Below the pieces are notes generated by a model. It did not search any database and was not told the DNA's origin. It saw only the letters and a program-made list of their open reading frames with translations. The translations under genes and the position numbers were made by a program. Below, piece by piece: positions 10,339 through 22,424 of a DNA stretch of 64,000 nt. Every line of letters starts with the position of its first letter. Position 1 is the stretch's first letter. Source of the stretch: Dactylorhiza incarnata (lineage: Eukaryota > Streptophyta > Magnoliopsida > Asparagales > Orchidaceae); assembly GCA_033032865.1 (NCBI GenBank), contig JAWHQI010000239.1, positions 3,010,001 to 3,074,000 on the forward strand, written 5' to 3'.

Positions 10339-12596
10339 TTGCGACCATTCATATTCATTATACGCGTGTTAGGCTTCGTGCTAGTTTCTGGCTACCCCTC
10401 TAAAGTGTTGTTTGACAAGGGAGCGTCACACTCTTTTCTCGCAGAAAGCTTTACCTGGAGGATCGGTGCTGAGACTGTCGAGGCAGAGGCGGAGCTTAGT
10501 GTGCGCATGCCGAATGGGTCATTCATGACCACTGGAAGGAAAGGACGCATTGTGCTGAGGATTTGCGAGTCTGATTTCGAGTTGGTAGCAGCAATTCTAC
10601 CACTAGCCGAATTTGACATCATCCCGGGGATGAACTGGCTTGCAGAGCAACGAGCTAGTATTGACTGCCTGTTGAAGGTGGTGACCTTAAGGAGTGAAGG
10701 AAGAGCGGAGGTCAAGTTCGAGGGCGTATGCGGAGTGGCCTGCTCCCTGATTTCTGCCATGCAAATGGTGCGTGCGGTGAATCAAGGAGGTGAGGTATTT
10801 GTCACTTTGTTGGAGACTCACTCCACAAAGTTAGCAATCGGAGAAGTGCTAGTTGTGGAGGAATTCGAGGATGTGTTCCCTGAGGAGCTTCCGGGAGCGC
10901 CTCCTCAGCGTGAAATCGACTTTTCAATTGAGTTGGTGTCGGATGCGAGGCCGGTGTCGCGTCCTCCGTTTAGGATGGCACTGAAGGAACTGGCCAAGTT
11001 AAAGGTGCAGTTACAAGAGTTGCTCAAGCAGGGGTACATTAGGCCCAGCTCCTTACCTTGGAGTGCGCCGGTGTTGTTCATTAAGAAGAAGGATGGTAGT
11101 ATGCGGCTGTGCATAGCCTATTGCGAGTTGAATAAGTTGACCATCAAGAATAAGTACCCGATTCCTCGAATCAATGATTTGTTCGATCAGCTGGTGGGGT
11201 CGACGGTGTACTCCAAGTTGGACTTGAAGTCGGGTTACTATCAGTTAAGGATTCGAGAAGAGGATATTCCCAAGACGGCGTTTGGGACGAGATATGGTCA
11301 TTTTGAGTTCTCGGTGATGCCGTTCGGTTTGACGAATGCGCCATCAGTGTTCATTGATTTAATGAACCAATTGATTCGACAATACCTGGATTCGTTCGTG
11401 GTGGTGTTCATTAACGACATCTTAGTGTATTCGAAGTCGAATGCGGAGCATGAGTCTCATCTGAGAATAGTGTTGCAGACATTGAGGGAGAACCAGCTTT
11501 ATGCGAAGTTCTCAAAGTGTGAGTTCTGAATTGGGAAAGTTGCATTCTTGGGCCACGTGATTAGTGGAGATGGGGTGGCGGTGGATCCTGCGATGATTGA
11601 AGCCATTAGAGATTGGCATGTACTGAGAACCGTGGCGGAAGTCCTGAGTTTCCTCGGACTAGCAGGTTATTACAGAAGGTTCGTTGAGAACTTTTTGCAG
11701 ATGGCTTTGCCCCTCAACACCCTGACCCGCAAGGACCATAAGTTTGTGTGGACGCCGGAGTGTGCCCGTGCGTTCGAGACCTTGAACGAAAGTTTGATGT
11801 CTGCTCCAATCCTAAGTCTTCCTAGTGGGACTGAGGGATTCCAAATTTTCTGCGACGCGCCAGGGTGCGGTTTGGGTTGCGTGCTTGTGCAGCATGGCAA
11901 TGTGGTAGCTTATGAGTCGAGGCAGCTAAAGCCTCATGAGAGAAATTACCCCGTCCACGACTTGGAGTTGGCGGCGGTAATTTTTGCGTTGAAGTTGTGG
12001 AGGCACTACGTGTATGGTGCGAAGGTTGAAATCTTCACGGACCACAAAAGCTTGAGGCATCTTTTAGATCAGAAGGATCTTAATATGAGGCAGCGTAGGT
12101 AGGTCGAGTTCCTTGGGGACTATGATGTAGCGATTTAGTATACGCCAGACAAGGCCAATGTGGTGGCTGACGCCTTGAGTAGGAAGTACTCTGGGAAAGG
12201 AAATTGGATTGAAGCGCATGACGAGCGTTTGGTGCAGGAGTTTGACTCTCTTGGCATTATGTGTGTGGCTAAGGGTGAGTCCAGCGCAGCTCGGCTGAAC
12301 TGGATCGAGATGCAGTGTGATCTAATTGATCTAATTCGAGAGGCAACCAGTGCAGACGAAGAGTGTCAGTGATTGGCATTGGAAGCTCATCAAAGCGAAG
12401 GTAGTGCGTTGGAGATGGTCAGTGGACTTGTAAAGAGAAATGGAAGGGTGTTTGTCCCTCGTTTTGGCAAGCTCCGTGAGGAGTTGATGTTTGAGGATCA
12501 CTTCACAAAGTACTCCATTCATCCAGGAAGTATGAAGATGTACTTGGATTTGATGAAATCCTTTTGGTGGCCTGGGATGAAGCGGGATGTAGCTTT
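10339..12596 (+). pseudogene. pol of element B, part 1: protease, reverse transcriptase, RNase H, integrase N-terminus
   Basis: One continuous frame with in-frame stops at TGA 11527, TAG 12100, TAG 12136 and TGA 12370. Protease: the catalytic motif reads D-K-G-A-S-H-S-F (from 10414), with Lys where the family has Thr or Ser. Reverse transcriptase: [10 protein letters not shown] (about 11090), motif [11 protein letters not shown] and motif [10 protein letters not shown]; the first catalytic Asp of motif C is Asn (codon 11413). RNase H: IFCDAPG, LELAAV and FTDHKSL are present, with ADALSRK at about 12166. Integrase begins with the HH half of its zinc finger (near 12500-12540) and is cut at 12596 by E. 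Two catalytic changes plus four stops show long decay. The frame resumes at 39296. Confidence 0.92.
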
Positions 12597-13320
12597 TGTT
12601 AAAAAACCTTGAGGTCCGGAGGTGAAGTAAAAATGCGGAACACACTTCACAAATATTTTCACAAGTGTAGCACAACAATGACAATGGGAAGAACGAATAG
12701 TGTTATAGTATTAACCATCTCTTCATAATTTCGAGGTATACATGGCGAGAAATGATTCATAAGAATCACGGAGGAGAGAAGCACAAAACACAAAGGTAAA
12801 CAAGATGCTGCGACCTGACACTTGAGACCGCCAGACCGCGCGAACAGACAAGCCTGACGGTAGCACCTGAGACAAGGAGAACAGAGTACAAGCCGCACCT
12901 GCCAGACCGCAACCACAGACCGCTGATCTGCTACTTTATTCCTCTGCTGAAAACAAACAGTTCGCACTTCTTGATCACCCAGACCGCACGGTCTTGATCA
13001 CAGAAGAACCCGCGAACTCTGAACAATGAACTGCTACCTGCTACAGACCGCAACTCAAGATCGCCTGGCCACTTAAGACTGCCTGATCAACTGAGTCTGC
13101 TGCACAGACCAAGAACACCTAAACACAGTCCGCCCGGACAGGTTTATTCAAAGATGGAAGAAGGGAGGCAAGCTGACCGCAATCTGCAAGCCGCTAACCT
13201 GCAAACACAGAAACCGGTCAGACAAAGATCTCAGACCGCACGACCTCAAAGTGAGACCGGCACAATCAAGCTAACTTTGGTTCTTACAGTTCTCATTATT
13301 AATGATGGGACCTGCACCCC

Positions 13321-13329
13321 TATTTATAG
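13321..13329 (-). promoter_or_regulatory. TATA box of the E 3' LTR
   Basis: The minus strand reads CTATAAATAG, a consensus plant TATA box, just downstream of the AGACCGC array. The partner in the 5' LTR is at 38831-38839. Confidence 0.65.
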
Positions 13330-13339
13330 GCGAGAAGAC

Positions 13340-13720
13340 TGATGTCGTCACCGCATAAACCGGGTTACAATAACCGCCCATCAGATCGCGAGCGGTCTCA
13401 CAAAGAAGACCGCCCGAGCTCAGCATAGCTCACAGCTCCTTATTAAACCATACGGTTATCACAAACCGCCCGGTTACCGCGGTCTCCATAAAGCAGACCA
13501 CCCGGTCTTATTGCATAAGAAAAGAACTTCTTCAGTAACCCAGACCGACAAGAGCAACATGTCAGACTGCCCGGTCACTGCAAGAAGGCAGGCCTACTTG
13601 TACATCTGACCGACTTGAACAAGCCGCCAGAACAAACCCGTGCGAGTTTCTTGGAACCAGCGATCTCCTAGATCAGACCGTCCAGACAGAACCTCCAGAC
13701 CACCCAGCACTATTCCACTT
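13340..13720. repeat. AGACCGC / GCGGTCT array in the E LTR
   Basis: Words AGACCGC, GCGGTCT, ACCGCCCGG and CCCGGTCT recur on both strands every 20-40 bp, several as inverted pairs such as AGACCGCCCGGTCT. The same array is at 38860-39250 in the other LTR, and further copies lie on the other side of the TATA box (12830-13260). Confidence 0.75.
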
Positions 13721-13733
13721 CCACTTCAAAAAT

Positions 13734-15957
13734 TTAACACTCCCCCTTGAAGTGGGAAGTGGAAGTCAGCCCTAGCAAACTCCGCAACTGACCAAATGGT
13801 CCCTTCGCCAGCGACTTAGTAAATATGTCAGCAACATTCTTCTTGCTCTGCACATGCTCCACAATCTGAGATCCCTCCAACACCTTCTCACGAATGAAAT
13901 GGTGATGAATCTCTATCTGCTTCGTACCCGCGTGATAAACTGGATTGTTCACCATTTTGAGAGCACTCTCATTGTCACCACGTAGCAGAGTAGGACCTCA
14001 CACCTCCCTATGAATGTCCTCCACAAGCCTCCTAAGCTAGATGGCTTCCTGAGCTGCCAAAGCCGAAGCTTTGTACTCCGCTTCCGTGGTGGAGACAGAC
14101 ACAGAATCCTGCTTCTTGCTGCATCATGATATATCTGTAGAGCCTGTCAAAAAAACATATCCAGACGTCGATCTGCGATCATCCGATTCTCCTCCATAAT
14201 CAACATTCATGTACCCGTGCAAGCAAAGGCCCGAATCTCTCCCATATAAGAGACCCAAATCCGAGGTGGATTTGACATACTTCAATATACTCCTAGCCGG
14301 CACAAGATGAGGATTCTGAGGCTCTACCATAAACTGACTCACCCTGCCAACTGCATAAGCAATATCTGGCCTCATGATCGTCAAGTATATCAAGCTTCCG
14401 ACCAAATCCCGGAACACCAAAGGATCAGTAAGAACCTTCCCTTCATCTCGCCGAAGATGAACTCCAACCTACAGTGGAGTAAAGCAGCTCTTCCCCCCTT
14501 CCATGCCAAATATCTTTACGATTCAATCAGCATAGCCCTTTTGGGAAACGAACATACCGCTCTCTTCCTCTCCACTTCGAGCCCAAGGAAATGGTGGAGC
14601 TCACCCAAATCCTTCATCTCAAATCTGATAGCTAGCTCAGCACGAAGCCTAGCTACCTCCATCTCAGAATTCCCCGTGACGATCATATCATCAACGTACA
14701 GCAGCACCAAGACCTGAAGCTCCCCCGTCTTCTTTACGAATAAGCTTGAGTCAGAATCAGAAGCAAAATATCCGCAGAACTGGAGGTATTCTGTGAACTT
14801 CCCGTACCACGCCCGAGGCGCTTGCTTCAAGCCGTAAAGAGCCTTCTTGAGCTTACAAATATATCTGGGGTGCTCTTCGGATACATAACCAGGTGGTTGA
14901 TCCATGAAGATATCCTTGTCAATCTCGCCATATAAGAAAGCATTCTTCACGTCTAGTTGCCAAATCTTCCACCCTTGGCAAGCAGCCAAAGCGATCACCA
15001 CCCAGACCGAAGTCATCTTGGCAACTGGGCTAAATGTTTCTTCATAATCCTCCCCATACTTCTGAGAGAAACCTCAAGCTACAAGGCAAGCCTTGTACCG
15101 CTCAATACTTCCATCAACCTTCTTCTTCAGTTTGAAAACCCACTTTCAAGTCACCGGAGTAACACCCTCAACCTTAGGCACCAAGTCCCAAGTCTCATTC
15201 TTCCTGAGGGCAGCCATCTCTTCATCCATGGCTCCTTCCCACTCCTTGAATCCAACGACATTTTCATAATAAGATGGCTCTCTCTCATCCAGGGGACCTG
15301 CAAAGAAACATGAGACAAATCTCACCAAGTTCCCGCCCGTATACCGATCAGGTGGAATAATGGACCTCTTGGACCTCCTCAGAGCTTGACTCTAAACCAC
15401 CTCTTCTACTGCAGCTTCTGGACTAGTTCTCCTCTCAGGTAGACATGGAGCATCGCTTCCCCTGCTTCCAGAACCCGAAGCACCTGATCCAGAGCTAGAA
15501 ATACCTGGAGCACCTCGAGAAACATGCAACTCCACCAGAGCTTCCCTTGCAGCTTCCTCTTGACAACCATCTACCCTGCTTCCTCGTAACTCAACAGAAG
15601 AGCTACCTTGGTATAATGTCAGCTCGTCGAATACCACATCCCTAGAGACCACATATCTTCGTGTCTCGGGCTACATGCATCTCCACCATTTCTTTCGGTC
15701 ATCATAACCGACGAAGACTAGCTTCCTTCCCTTAGCATCTAGCTTCGTTTGAAGGGCATCCGGAACATGCACATAGCAGGTAGAACCAAACACTCGTAAG
15801 TGTTCCACGCTTGGCTTCTCCTTGAACATCAATTCATGAGGGGTCTTCATGTTGATGGGACTGAGAGGCATCCGGTTGATAACATAGGCCGCACAAGACA
15901 TTCCTTCTGCCGAAAAGGACTTTGGGATACTCTTGGCATGAAGCCAGCATTTGCAGG
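13734..15957 (-). pseudogene. pol of element E, part 2: integrase C-terminus, reverse transcriptase, RNase H
   Basis: On the minus strand: the integrase C-terminal region with HELMFKEKPSVEHLRVFG (about 15830), a Ser/Gly-rich linker (15400-15650), reverse transcriptase from about 15300 with QLDVKNAFLYGE, QPPGY, LYGLKQAPRAWY and catalytic YVDDMIVTG (near 14690), then RNase H with NVDYGG (14200), STTEAEY (about 14080), GDNESA (about 13970) and the DIFTK end (near 13810). The final stop TAA lies in the first bases of the LTR. In-frame stops occur near 15390, 15150, 15070, 14515, 14120 and 14040, and a frameshift separates reverse transcriptase from RNase H near 14430-14510. This is standard copia pol with no extra domain. 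Confidence 0.9.
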
Positions 15958-17531
15958 TGATGCGATAATTTCGACAAGTGCACCGGTCGCGCAAGTAATA
16001 ATAATGGGGAAAATCCCCGAGTGTCGGTCTCTCAAGGAACACAGTTAGGTGGAGTTAATGTTCGAGGAAGGACTTGAGATCGAAGTCCTTGAGTCGGATG
16101 GATTGCGGGAAAGTTGATTTGGCTTTTGGAAAATACAAGAGAACAACTACAACTACTCCTATGCAATGCCGCTATGCAATGCTTCGCTTGGCGGAATGGA
16201 CGCTAGGCAGGCCTTGAGCGCGCTGCGTCGCAAGGGCGGATGGGCGAGTAGGCTAGCGGAGTCGAACAGTGCAGGCCTTGAGCGCGCTACTTCGTTAAGC
16301 GGGATGGATTACACGGGCCGCGATGCCACGCTTCGATAGGCGGATGGACGAGTAGGCTAACGGAATGAGGTTCGCAAGCACCTCTTCGACAAGCACGCCA
16401 CTAGCAATTGCTAGTGCGGCACCGACCTGACGGCGGGATGGAGGATGGAATGGGGCGCACCTCAAGCAACTCAAACAACAAACATTTCACGTAGACATGA
16501 AATATATAGAAATACAAACTAGTTTTAAGTGCAACTTCATCTTAATACATAGATCTAACTACATACACATCAATAAGAGAAGAATAAGGCAAGAAATCGA
16601 CCGAATCTGAAGTCTCGTTGTAGATTCACGGTTGGAATCGCCGGGTTGTCAATCCGGGTCCAAGCTCGGTCCGCAACTACGTCCGGGGTAGAGAGAGCTG
16701 TCACTACTCTCCAATGAGCCCGTCTTCTTCGTGTCACGATCCGGTAGAGGTTGCAAACTTCCTTTTGCTTGATGGTGATGGTGGCTAGGTCTTCCCTTGG
16801 TGCGCTAGGATGAAGGAGGAGGCCGAGAGGAAGCTCCGGCTCAAGATTGGCGTGAAGAACAAGCCCGGAGCACCTCCATATGGTGGGTGGCGATGGAGGG
16901 GCGAAAAACCTGCGGAAGGGGCGAAAACGGCGGAGCTGGGCGGAAGAAATGCGTCGATCCCGACCTAAATCGCGAGCAGGAATATTTATAGGCGCTGGAA
17001 TAAACAGTGCGCACGGTCATTGGCGCACGACCAGTGGTCGTGCGCACTAGAATCCTGTGATCGTGCGCCTGCCTGGACGGATCCTGCAAGGTAAGAAAAT
17101 TATAAAATACAATGTTCGCAAGACCAGCGGCGCACGACCAGTGGTCGTGCGCGCTTTCGTAAGCGGTCGTGCGATAAGGAAGATAGAACTCAGAATTCAG
17201 GGGGTAAGTGCACACGATCAGTGGCGCACGACCAGTGGTCGTGCGCAATAGAACCAGTGATCGTGCGCAGTGTTCCTGTGCAGGATTGTACCGGGAACAC
17301 CTGCACGACTCCTGTTCCAGCATACAACACCAATCTAGCCACTGAAGGTGGCACTTAACGATGCATGAAAACTAAAAATGAAGATAAACAAGAAATAACA
17401 CCAAAACGGGCCTAGAAGTGCACATAGCATGGAATAACAAATATGAGCGAAAACATGCTTAAAATGTAGTGCATAGACTAGAAAATCGGCCCAGATGAGT
17501 CCATAAATGTGTATATATTTGGGACTCATCA
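15958..17531 (-). mobile_element. Solo LTR of the C family, inserted in the E integrase
   Basis: Read on the minus strand it opens TGATGAGTCCC and ends in a TGCATCA-like terminus, matching the C LTRs at 24774 and 29713 but shorter (1574 against 1751 bp). Perfect 5-bp target copies GCAGG lie at 15953-15957 and 17532-17536. No internal sequence is present, so this is a solo LTR left by recombination between two LTRs. It keeps three GCGCACGACC-AGTGG palindromes (17023, 17128 and 17225 regions) and the TATA box at 16984-16990. Confidence 0.92.
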
Positions 17532-18424
17532 GCAGGTCTCCGTCAGGTGACGAATCTTTCACTCTGCAACTCCGTTCTGTTGTGAAGTGTGAGCACAAGA
17601 AAGCTCCCTTTGGATGTCATGCTTCCTACAGAAGTTAAAGAACTCATTGGAGATCAACTCCCCTCAATTGTCTGTTCTGAACTTCTTCACCCGCAATTTT
17701 AGCCGACCTTCCACCAGCTCCTTGAACTCCACAAACCTCTCGAACGCCTCCGACTTCTCCTTCAGAAAATATACCCAAGTATATCTGGTGAAGTCATCAA
17801 CCAAAATCAGCATATACCTGCTACCTCCAAGAGTGGCAGTGTTGGTAGGTCCAAACAGATCACCATGGATACACTCCAATGGTCTTTTACATCTGCTATG
17901 TGATTTGTCAAATGGAAAGCGCTGAGCTTTACCAAACTGATAACCTGCACAAACGTGACCATCCCCGAAAGATGACAAGCTAGGCAGACCTTTCACCAGG
18001 CCTCTCCCCGCTATAGCTTTCATCTTATCCATTCCAACATGCCTAAGTCTTTCGTGCCAGATAGCAGCGCTGTCATTAGCCCTCATCTTATAAACATAAG
18101 AACTTGTTGAAAGAACAAATAAGTCCTTCACCCGTCTCCCAACATGAGTGACCTCAGATTTCACCGCTGAAACATTTCGGAGAAATTTCGCTTATGTTGG
18201 ACCAAACAGAACGTGATAGCCAGCATCCACCGCATTGGTCACCGAGAAGAGGTTCTTCTTCATCCCTAGAACATGATAGACACTCTTCAAAGTAAGAGTA
18301 CCTCTATCATCGTTCAATGAAACCACACCCTCCTTCTCAACAGCATGAATAGTATCAGTAGTCGTAATGATAGCGTCATTACCTGTATATGCCTGCAATG
18401 AGGAGAACTTCGACTCATCCCCGC
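17532..18424 (-). pseudogene. pol of element E, part 1: GAG-pre-integrase and integrase core
   Basis: On the minus strand it resumes after D with a protease C-terminal part (18424-18195), a TAA stop at 18192, then WHERLRHVG (about 18050) of the GAG-pre-integrase zinc-binding region, CIHGDLFGP with the first integrase Asp, LILVDDFTRYTWV (about 17800), and RTDN with the second Asp (17670), followed by TGA at 17664. The remainder runs into the HTSQQNG region (about 17590) before the solo LTR at 17531. The protein would insert the cDNA into the chromosome. Confidence 0.88.
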
Positions 18425-18921
18425 TGTAACGCCCCAGGTTTTTTCTCATAGTTAATTTAAGTAGAGTTATGGTAATAGTGATGGTTTAAATATTAAAGCT
18501 ACCATTGCGAAGTGTTAATGCGAGAGGGCGTTACCTTTTCGGAACCGTCTCCGTCATCGTCCGGCGAGTTAATTCTAAATTGAGTCTTGTACGCAGACAT
18601 ATTTATAAATATTCATGTATAAAGGTTCATACAGGTAGGTGTATACAAATATATATATGTGTGTGTGTGTGCCTATATGAAGTTTTTCTTTTTTTACATG
18701 TATGGGCAAACATATATTTATGTATTCATATAGGAGGGTTTGCATGTTGGTAGGAATATATGTATAATCATACGAATGCATATGTAAAAAAGGTTTTATA
18801 TAAAGGTATGCCATTAGTACATTATATAGTTTCATGTCTAAAGGTTGTATAGAAATTTATGCATGCATACATTTATACAATATAAAAGGCATGGTGTAAA
18901 ATTCCATATATAAGAATATAA

Positions 18922-18943
18922 ATATATATATATATATATATAT
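18922..18943. repeat. (AT)11 microsatellite in the D 5' LTR
   Basis: Eleven AT units here against 23 in the 3' LTR (32649-32694). The two were copied from one template at insertion, so the difference arose since then. Confidence 0.9.
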
Positions 18944-19439
18944 GTAGAAAGGGGTTTGGAAAACTTCCATTCTTTTCTTTCCTCTTCCCGATGGCTCCGA
19001 TCTGTTTCGAGAGGGAGATCAAGGCGAGCGAGGGTTTGCGCTGGAATCGCCAGGCATCGGTGGCTTTGGCCGTCGGAGGGAGCTTGGAGTCGCCGGATTT
19101 TTGTTCTCGTCGCCGGGGCTAGGGCTTTGCTCGGCTCTCCTCGTGTTGGTCACGACCCGGCGAGTCGCCAGTTGAATCCGAGGCAAGAAAACTCTTCACT
19201 TCCTTCTCCTTCATCCCCTTCCCCTCTTTGCTTAACTGAGCTTGGCAGATTTTGGTATTAGCAAGGTTCTCCCTGCTATCTATGCTAGGAATCATTCTAG
19301 TAAATTATGAAATCCTTTGGACGATTATAGGGTTGCTCTTCAGGCTCCTTCTAGCTTATATTATTAGAGTTTGTTTGGGGAAATATGGCTGCTGGTTTAT
19401 CCCCTCCAGATTTCATTATTTGAAATGTTTTTTTTTTGG

Positions 19440-20460
19440 GATTTATGGGTTGGTGGCTGCTGTTTTATATCATAATTAGGGGGCTGCTATATATTTATAT
19501 GTCCTTCCTACTTGGGTTTATGTTGGGGGCTGCCTCTTATACTTGATAAATTGGGGGTTGTGATGTTTTTATGTTAGGGGGCTGCTGTATTATTAATTGG
19601 GGGGCTGCTCTTTGTTTTTTTTACTCCCTAATGGGGGCTGCTGCTGTTATAATCTTTGTTTGGGGCTGCTCTACTTTCCTTCCTTGTTATTGGGGGCTGC
19701 TGCTATGTTTTTCTGTTGAGGGCTGGGGCTGCTGCTGTTATAATCTTTGTTTGGAGCTGATTCTCTTATAATTGCATAGTTGGGGCTGCCTTATTTTCAT
19801 GTCTAATTGGAGGGGGCTGCTATTATTAAATCTGCTTCTATAATACCTTGATTTGGGGGTGCTGTTGCGACATCTGATTGGGGCTGTAGTATTGTATCCT
19901 GCTGTCTTTTCATGGGGCTGTGCTTGTTTGATTTCAGTTGGGGCTGCCCTTTTTGCTTTCTTTTTTTTGGGCTGCTGTTGTTTCTTGGTTGGGTCTGCTG
20001 TCTTTAGCTTGGGCTGCTGCTGTCCATGGTTGGGCTGCTGCAGTCTTGTTTGGGCTGCTGCTGTATTTGTTTGGGCTGCTGCTGTCTTTGATTGGTGCCA
20101 TCCTTGTTGGGTTAATTAGGGGCTGCTGCTTGGGGTATGCTACCTTGGCCTTGGGTAGTATAAATTCCGATCTTTTAAATTGGGGCTGCTGTATGTATAA
20201 TTCCTTGTTGGTTATATGGGTGTTGCTTCTTAAGTTTTGATTATATGGGGGCTGATGTTTATACTCTGATTTTTGGGCTGCCTCCTTGCTCTTGAATTGG
20301 GGGGCTGCTCCTTGATGATTTGGGGCTGCTCTTGCTTCCTGTGCATTTTGTTGAGGGCTGCTGCTGTATTTATATTATGAGGGGCTGCTTTTGTTTCCTT
20401 TTGATCTAATGGGGGACTGTTGTTGTATGTTTGTTAAGGGGGAGCTGCTCCTTGAGTTTG
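19440..20460 (+). repeat. GGGGCTGCTG degenerate array in the D LTR
   Basis: About 1 kb in which GGGGCTGC or GGGCTGCTGCTG returns every 20-45 bp, separated by T-rich unique spacers. More than thirty copies are visible. It lies downstream of the presumed promoter and so would be transcribed. The same array is in the 3' LTR (33180-34205). Confidence 0.85.
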
Positions 20461-21690
20461 GTTATGCTAGTCCCGAATCGTGATTACGTGTTTAAATTCT
20501 GCATATTTACTTGGCTAAATATTGTTGGACTTGTTTGCATTGGAATGATGGGTACAGGGAACAATGGGGTCCTCCATCATAGTTATGTTAATAGTGGTTG
20601 GTGGGGCGATGAGACCACCACCACGGCGCCTTTATTTAGTTGGGGTGAATGTCCCCTTTATGTGAGTAGATAGTGACATTGTTTTGGGTCCGCCACCACC
20701 TGTCCATGTTTGCATTATATGCCAAGTTTAGTTATGCTCTTTCTTATTGGGCTGGTTTTATGCGGGATCTTCCTAACCTTCTATTACTGAAGTCTTTATA
20801 TAAGCGTATATATATAGTTATATATATGTGTATATGTATATATATATGTATTTATATACCCTCTTCAGCTTGGTTATGTCACTGGTTACTTCTCCTGCTC
20901 TTACTTTTACCTATGCTATTTTCTTGCACCCTTTGGGCTGAGGCATTCTTTTCTTATGTATGCCTCAGGTTCAGGTTTGTAGCTGCCGCCAGAGTTCGAG
21001 CGGGGTCGTACTGTTCGTTGTCGAGGCCTTCCCTCTCTTGTGGGTAAGGATTCAGCTCCTTTTTGTTGTAGCTTGTCTTTTGCCTGTTGCTTGTTCGCCT
21101 GCGGGTTCGTGTCAGATGTTGACGCCCGTACGACTTGTTGTTTGGTTTACTTGCTGCTACTACTGCTAGTTTTCCTTTACTGCTACTCGGTTATTTGTAT
21201 ATGTACACTCTGGGAAAAGCCGATTTTGCTGATTATTAATGCAATTCTTTTGGCATTATAAAAAGTTAACCTTTTAACTGTTTGTTGCATTACTATTAAG
21301 TATCACTTATTTGCAAATCGTAAAACAGAATATAATGATATTTCTTTATTATATACTAAATGTAGATCGGCGATCGCCCTGGAGACGTCTCTGGTCTTCA
21401 GCGCCGTTAGGTATAAAGTGGACTTATTTTCTTCCGCTGCGTATGCTTGTCTTTTATAAGGAGCGGCTAGATAAACCGCAGGGCCGAGGGACACGGCTTC
21501 CTAATCTAATGAAAATAATCTTAAAAGATAATTCTTTTATAAATTCACATTTTTTTTTTGTGAAGAAGTTCGTTTGATTGCTCGCCTGAACATCCGTAGT
21601 TGTCCCCTACTGGACGTGGCATCACGACGCGTGTTTTTCCCTTTACTCTGATATTATAATATATTTCGAGAAAATACGGGTTGTGACAGT

Positions 21691-21706
21691 TGGTATCAGA
21701 GGGAGG
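21691..21706 (+). other. Primer binding site of element D
   Basis: TGGTATCAGAGGGAGG begins two bases after the LTR end and is complementary to initiator methionine tRNA. Confidence 0.9.
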
Positions 21707-21856
21707 TTAGCCGGGTTGCTGGGAATGGTCTGGTTGGCCCGGTTAACGGTATAGTAAGAATCGTTAATCATTGCATACACTCACCGATGGGTCATCGGTA
21801 GATCTCGGCTGAAGCACGAACACTACACTCATAAGCATGAAAGAAGTATACGGGGC

Positions 21857-22029
21857 ATATTATGTAGTATGGGATGCATAATATGTGTCTGTATATGGAT
21901 CCTCATAGGTGACAACATGCGACTGTTATGTAGTATGGGATGCATAACGTAGGTCACATGCGTGTCCATTAGATTTTCTTTTTTCGTTGCATGCGATAAT
22001 ATGTAGTATGGGATGCATAAGATCGCATG
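21857..22029 (+). other. Triple hairpin in the RNA leader of element D
   Basis: Same arrangement as in A at 2136-2310. Hairpin 1 is 21857-21865 with 21878-21886 (9 bp). Hairpin 2 is 21927-21931 with 21944-21948, plus an outer stem 21917-21924 with 21954-21961. Hairpin 3 has an outer stem 21990-21997 with 22022-22029 (CATGCGAT/ATCGCATG). All loops read TAGTATGGGATG. In hairpin 3 the A copy has CATGTGAT, which still pairs as a wobble in RNA. Confidence 0.7.
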
Positions 22030-22424
22030 TGTACGCCGCTCATAGCATGCATTAAGGCCTTTTCTTAGTTTGCATAGCACTGCATGCATAGCATAACATT
22101 GCATAAGCACACGTGCCAAGCCAGAGATCTACACGATGACACATGTACACCCATGATTTAAAAAGGTAAAATTTTAAACTTATGTGCATACGAGTGAGGT
22201 GCACGAGAGGTAAAGGATGGTATACCATCCTGAGTATAGCGTGATATTATGTATTTACTTTTCCCAGAGTAAAAGGAAGTAGCAAAAGCAAGTATTTGTA
22301 TGTCTTCTCTTCCTAGAGGTTTGAGTCCAGTCTTAGCAGGTTGTTTGTATCAGGTTCTTCCTTGTTCTCGTTGTAGTCCAATCTTTCTGTGGTAAATGAG
22401 TCACTATATTAATGCCTCATCCCT
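22030..22424 (+). other. Leader of element D without gag
   Basis: After the hairpins the sequence resembles the A leader up to about 22290 and then goes almost directly into protease. Gag would need over 1 kb here, so it is deleted. I see no gene in this stretch. Confidence 0.7.

Larger units (their letters stand above)
12597..13739 (-). mobile_element. 3' LTR of element E
   Basis: 1143 bp, matching 36517-39295 once the inserted solo LTR there is set aside. A TATA box lies on the minus strand at 13321-13329. Upstream of it (13340-13720) are many AGACCGC / GCGGTCT words. It contains no gene. Confidence 0.92.
18425..21688 (+). mobile_element. 5' LTR of element D
   Basis: 3264 bp. In order: AT-rich start with TATA/TACATA runs (18600-18900), an (AT)11 run (18922-18943) that may serve as the TATA region, a CCG-rich stretch (18990-19160), the GGGGCTGCTG array (19440-20460), a TATA-rich stretch (20800-20860) and an end shared with the A LTR. 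Hydrophobic reading frames across the array (for example 19853-20240) are by-products of the repeat. Confidence 0.92.

Noticed and set aside
19853..20240. Hydrophobic reading frames rich in Leu, Trp and Ala, repeated at 33665-33994
   Set aside because: They follow from reading GGGGCTGCTG repeats in frame; no start context, conserved only because the LTRs are copies.
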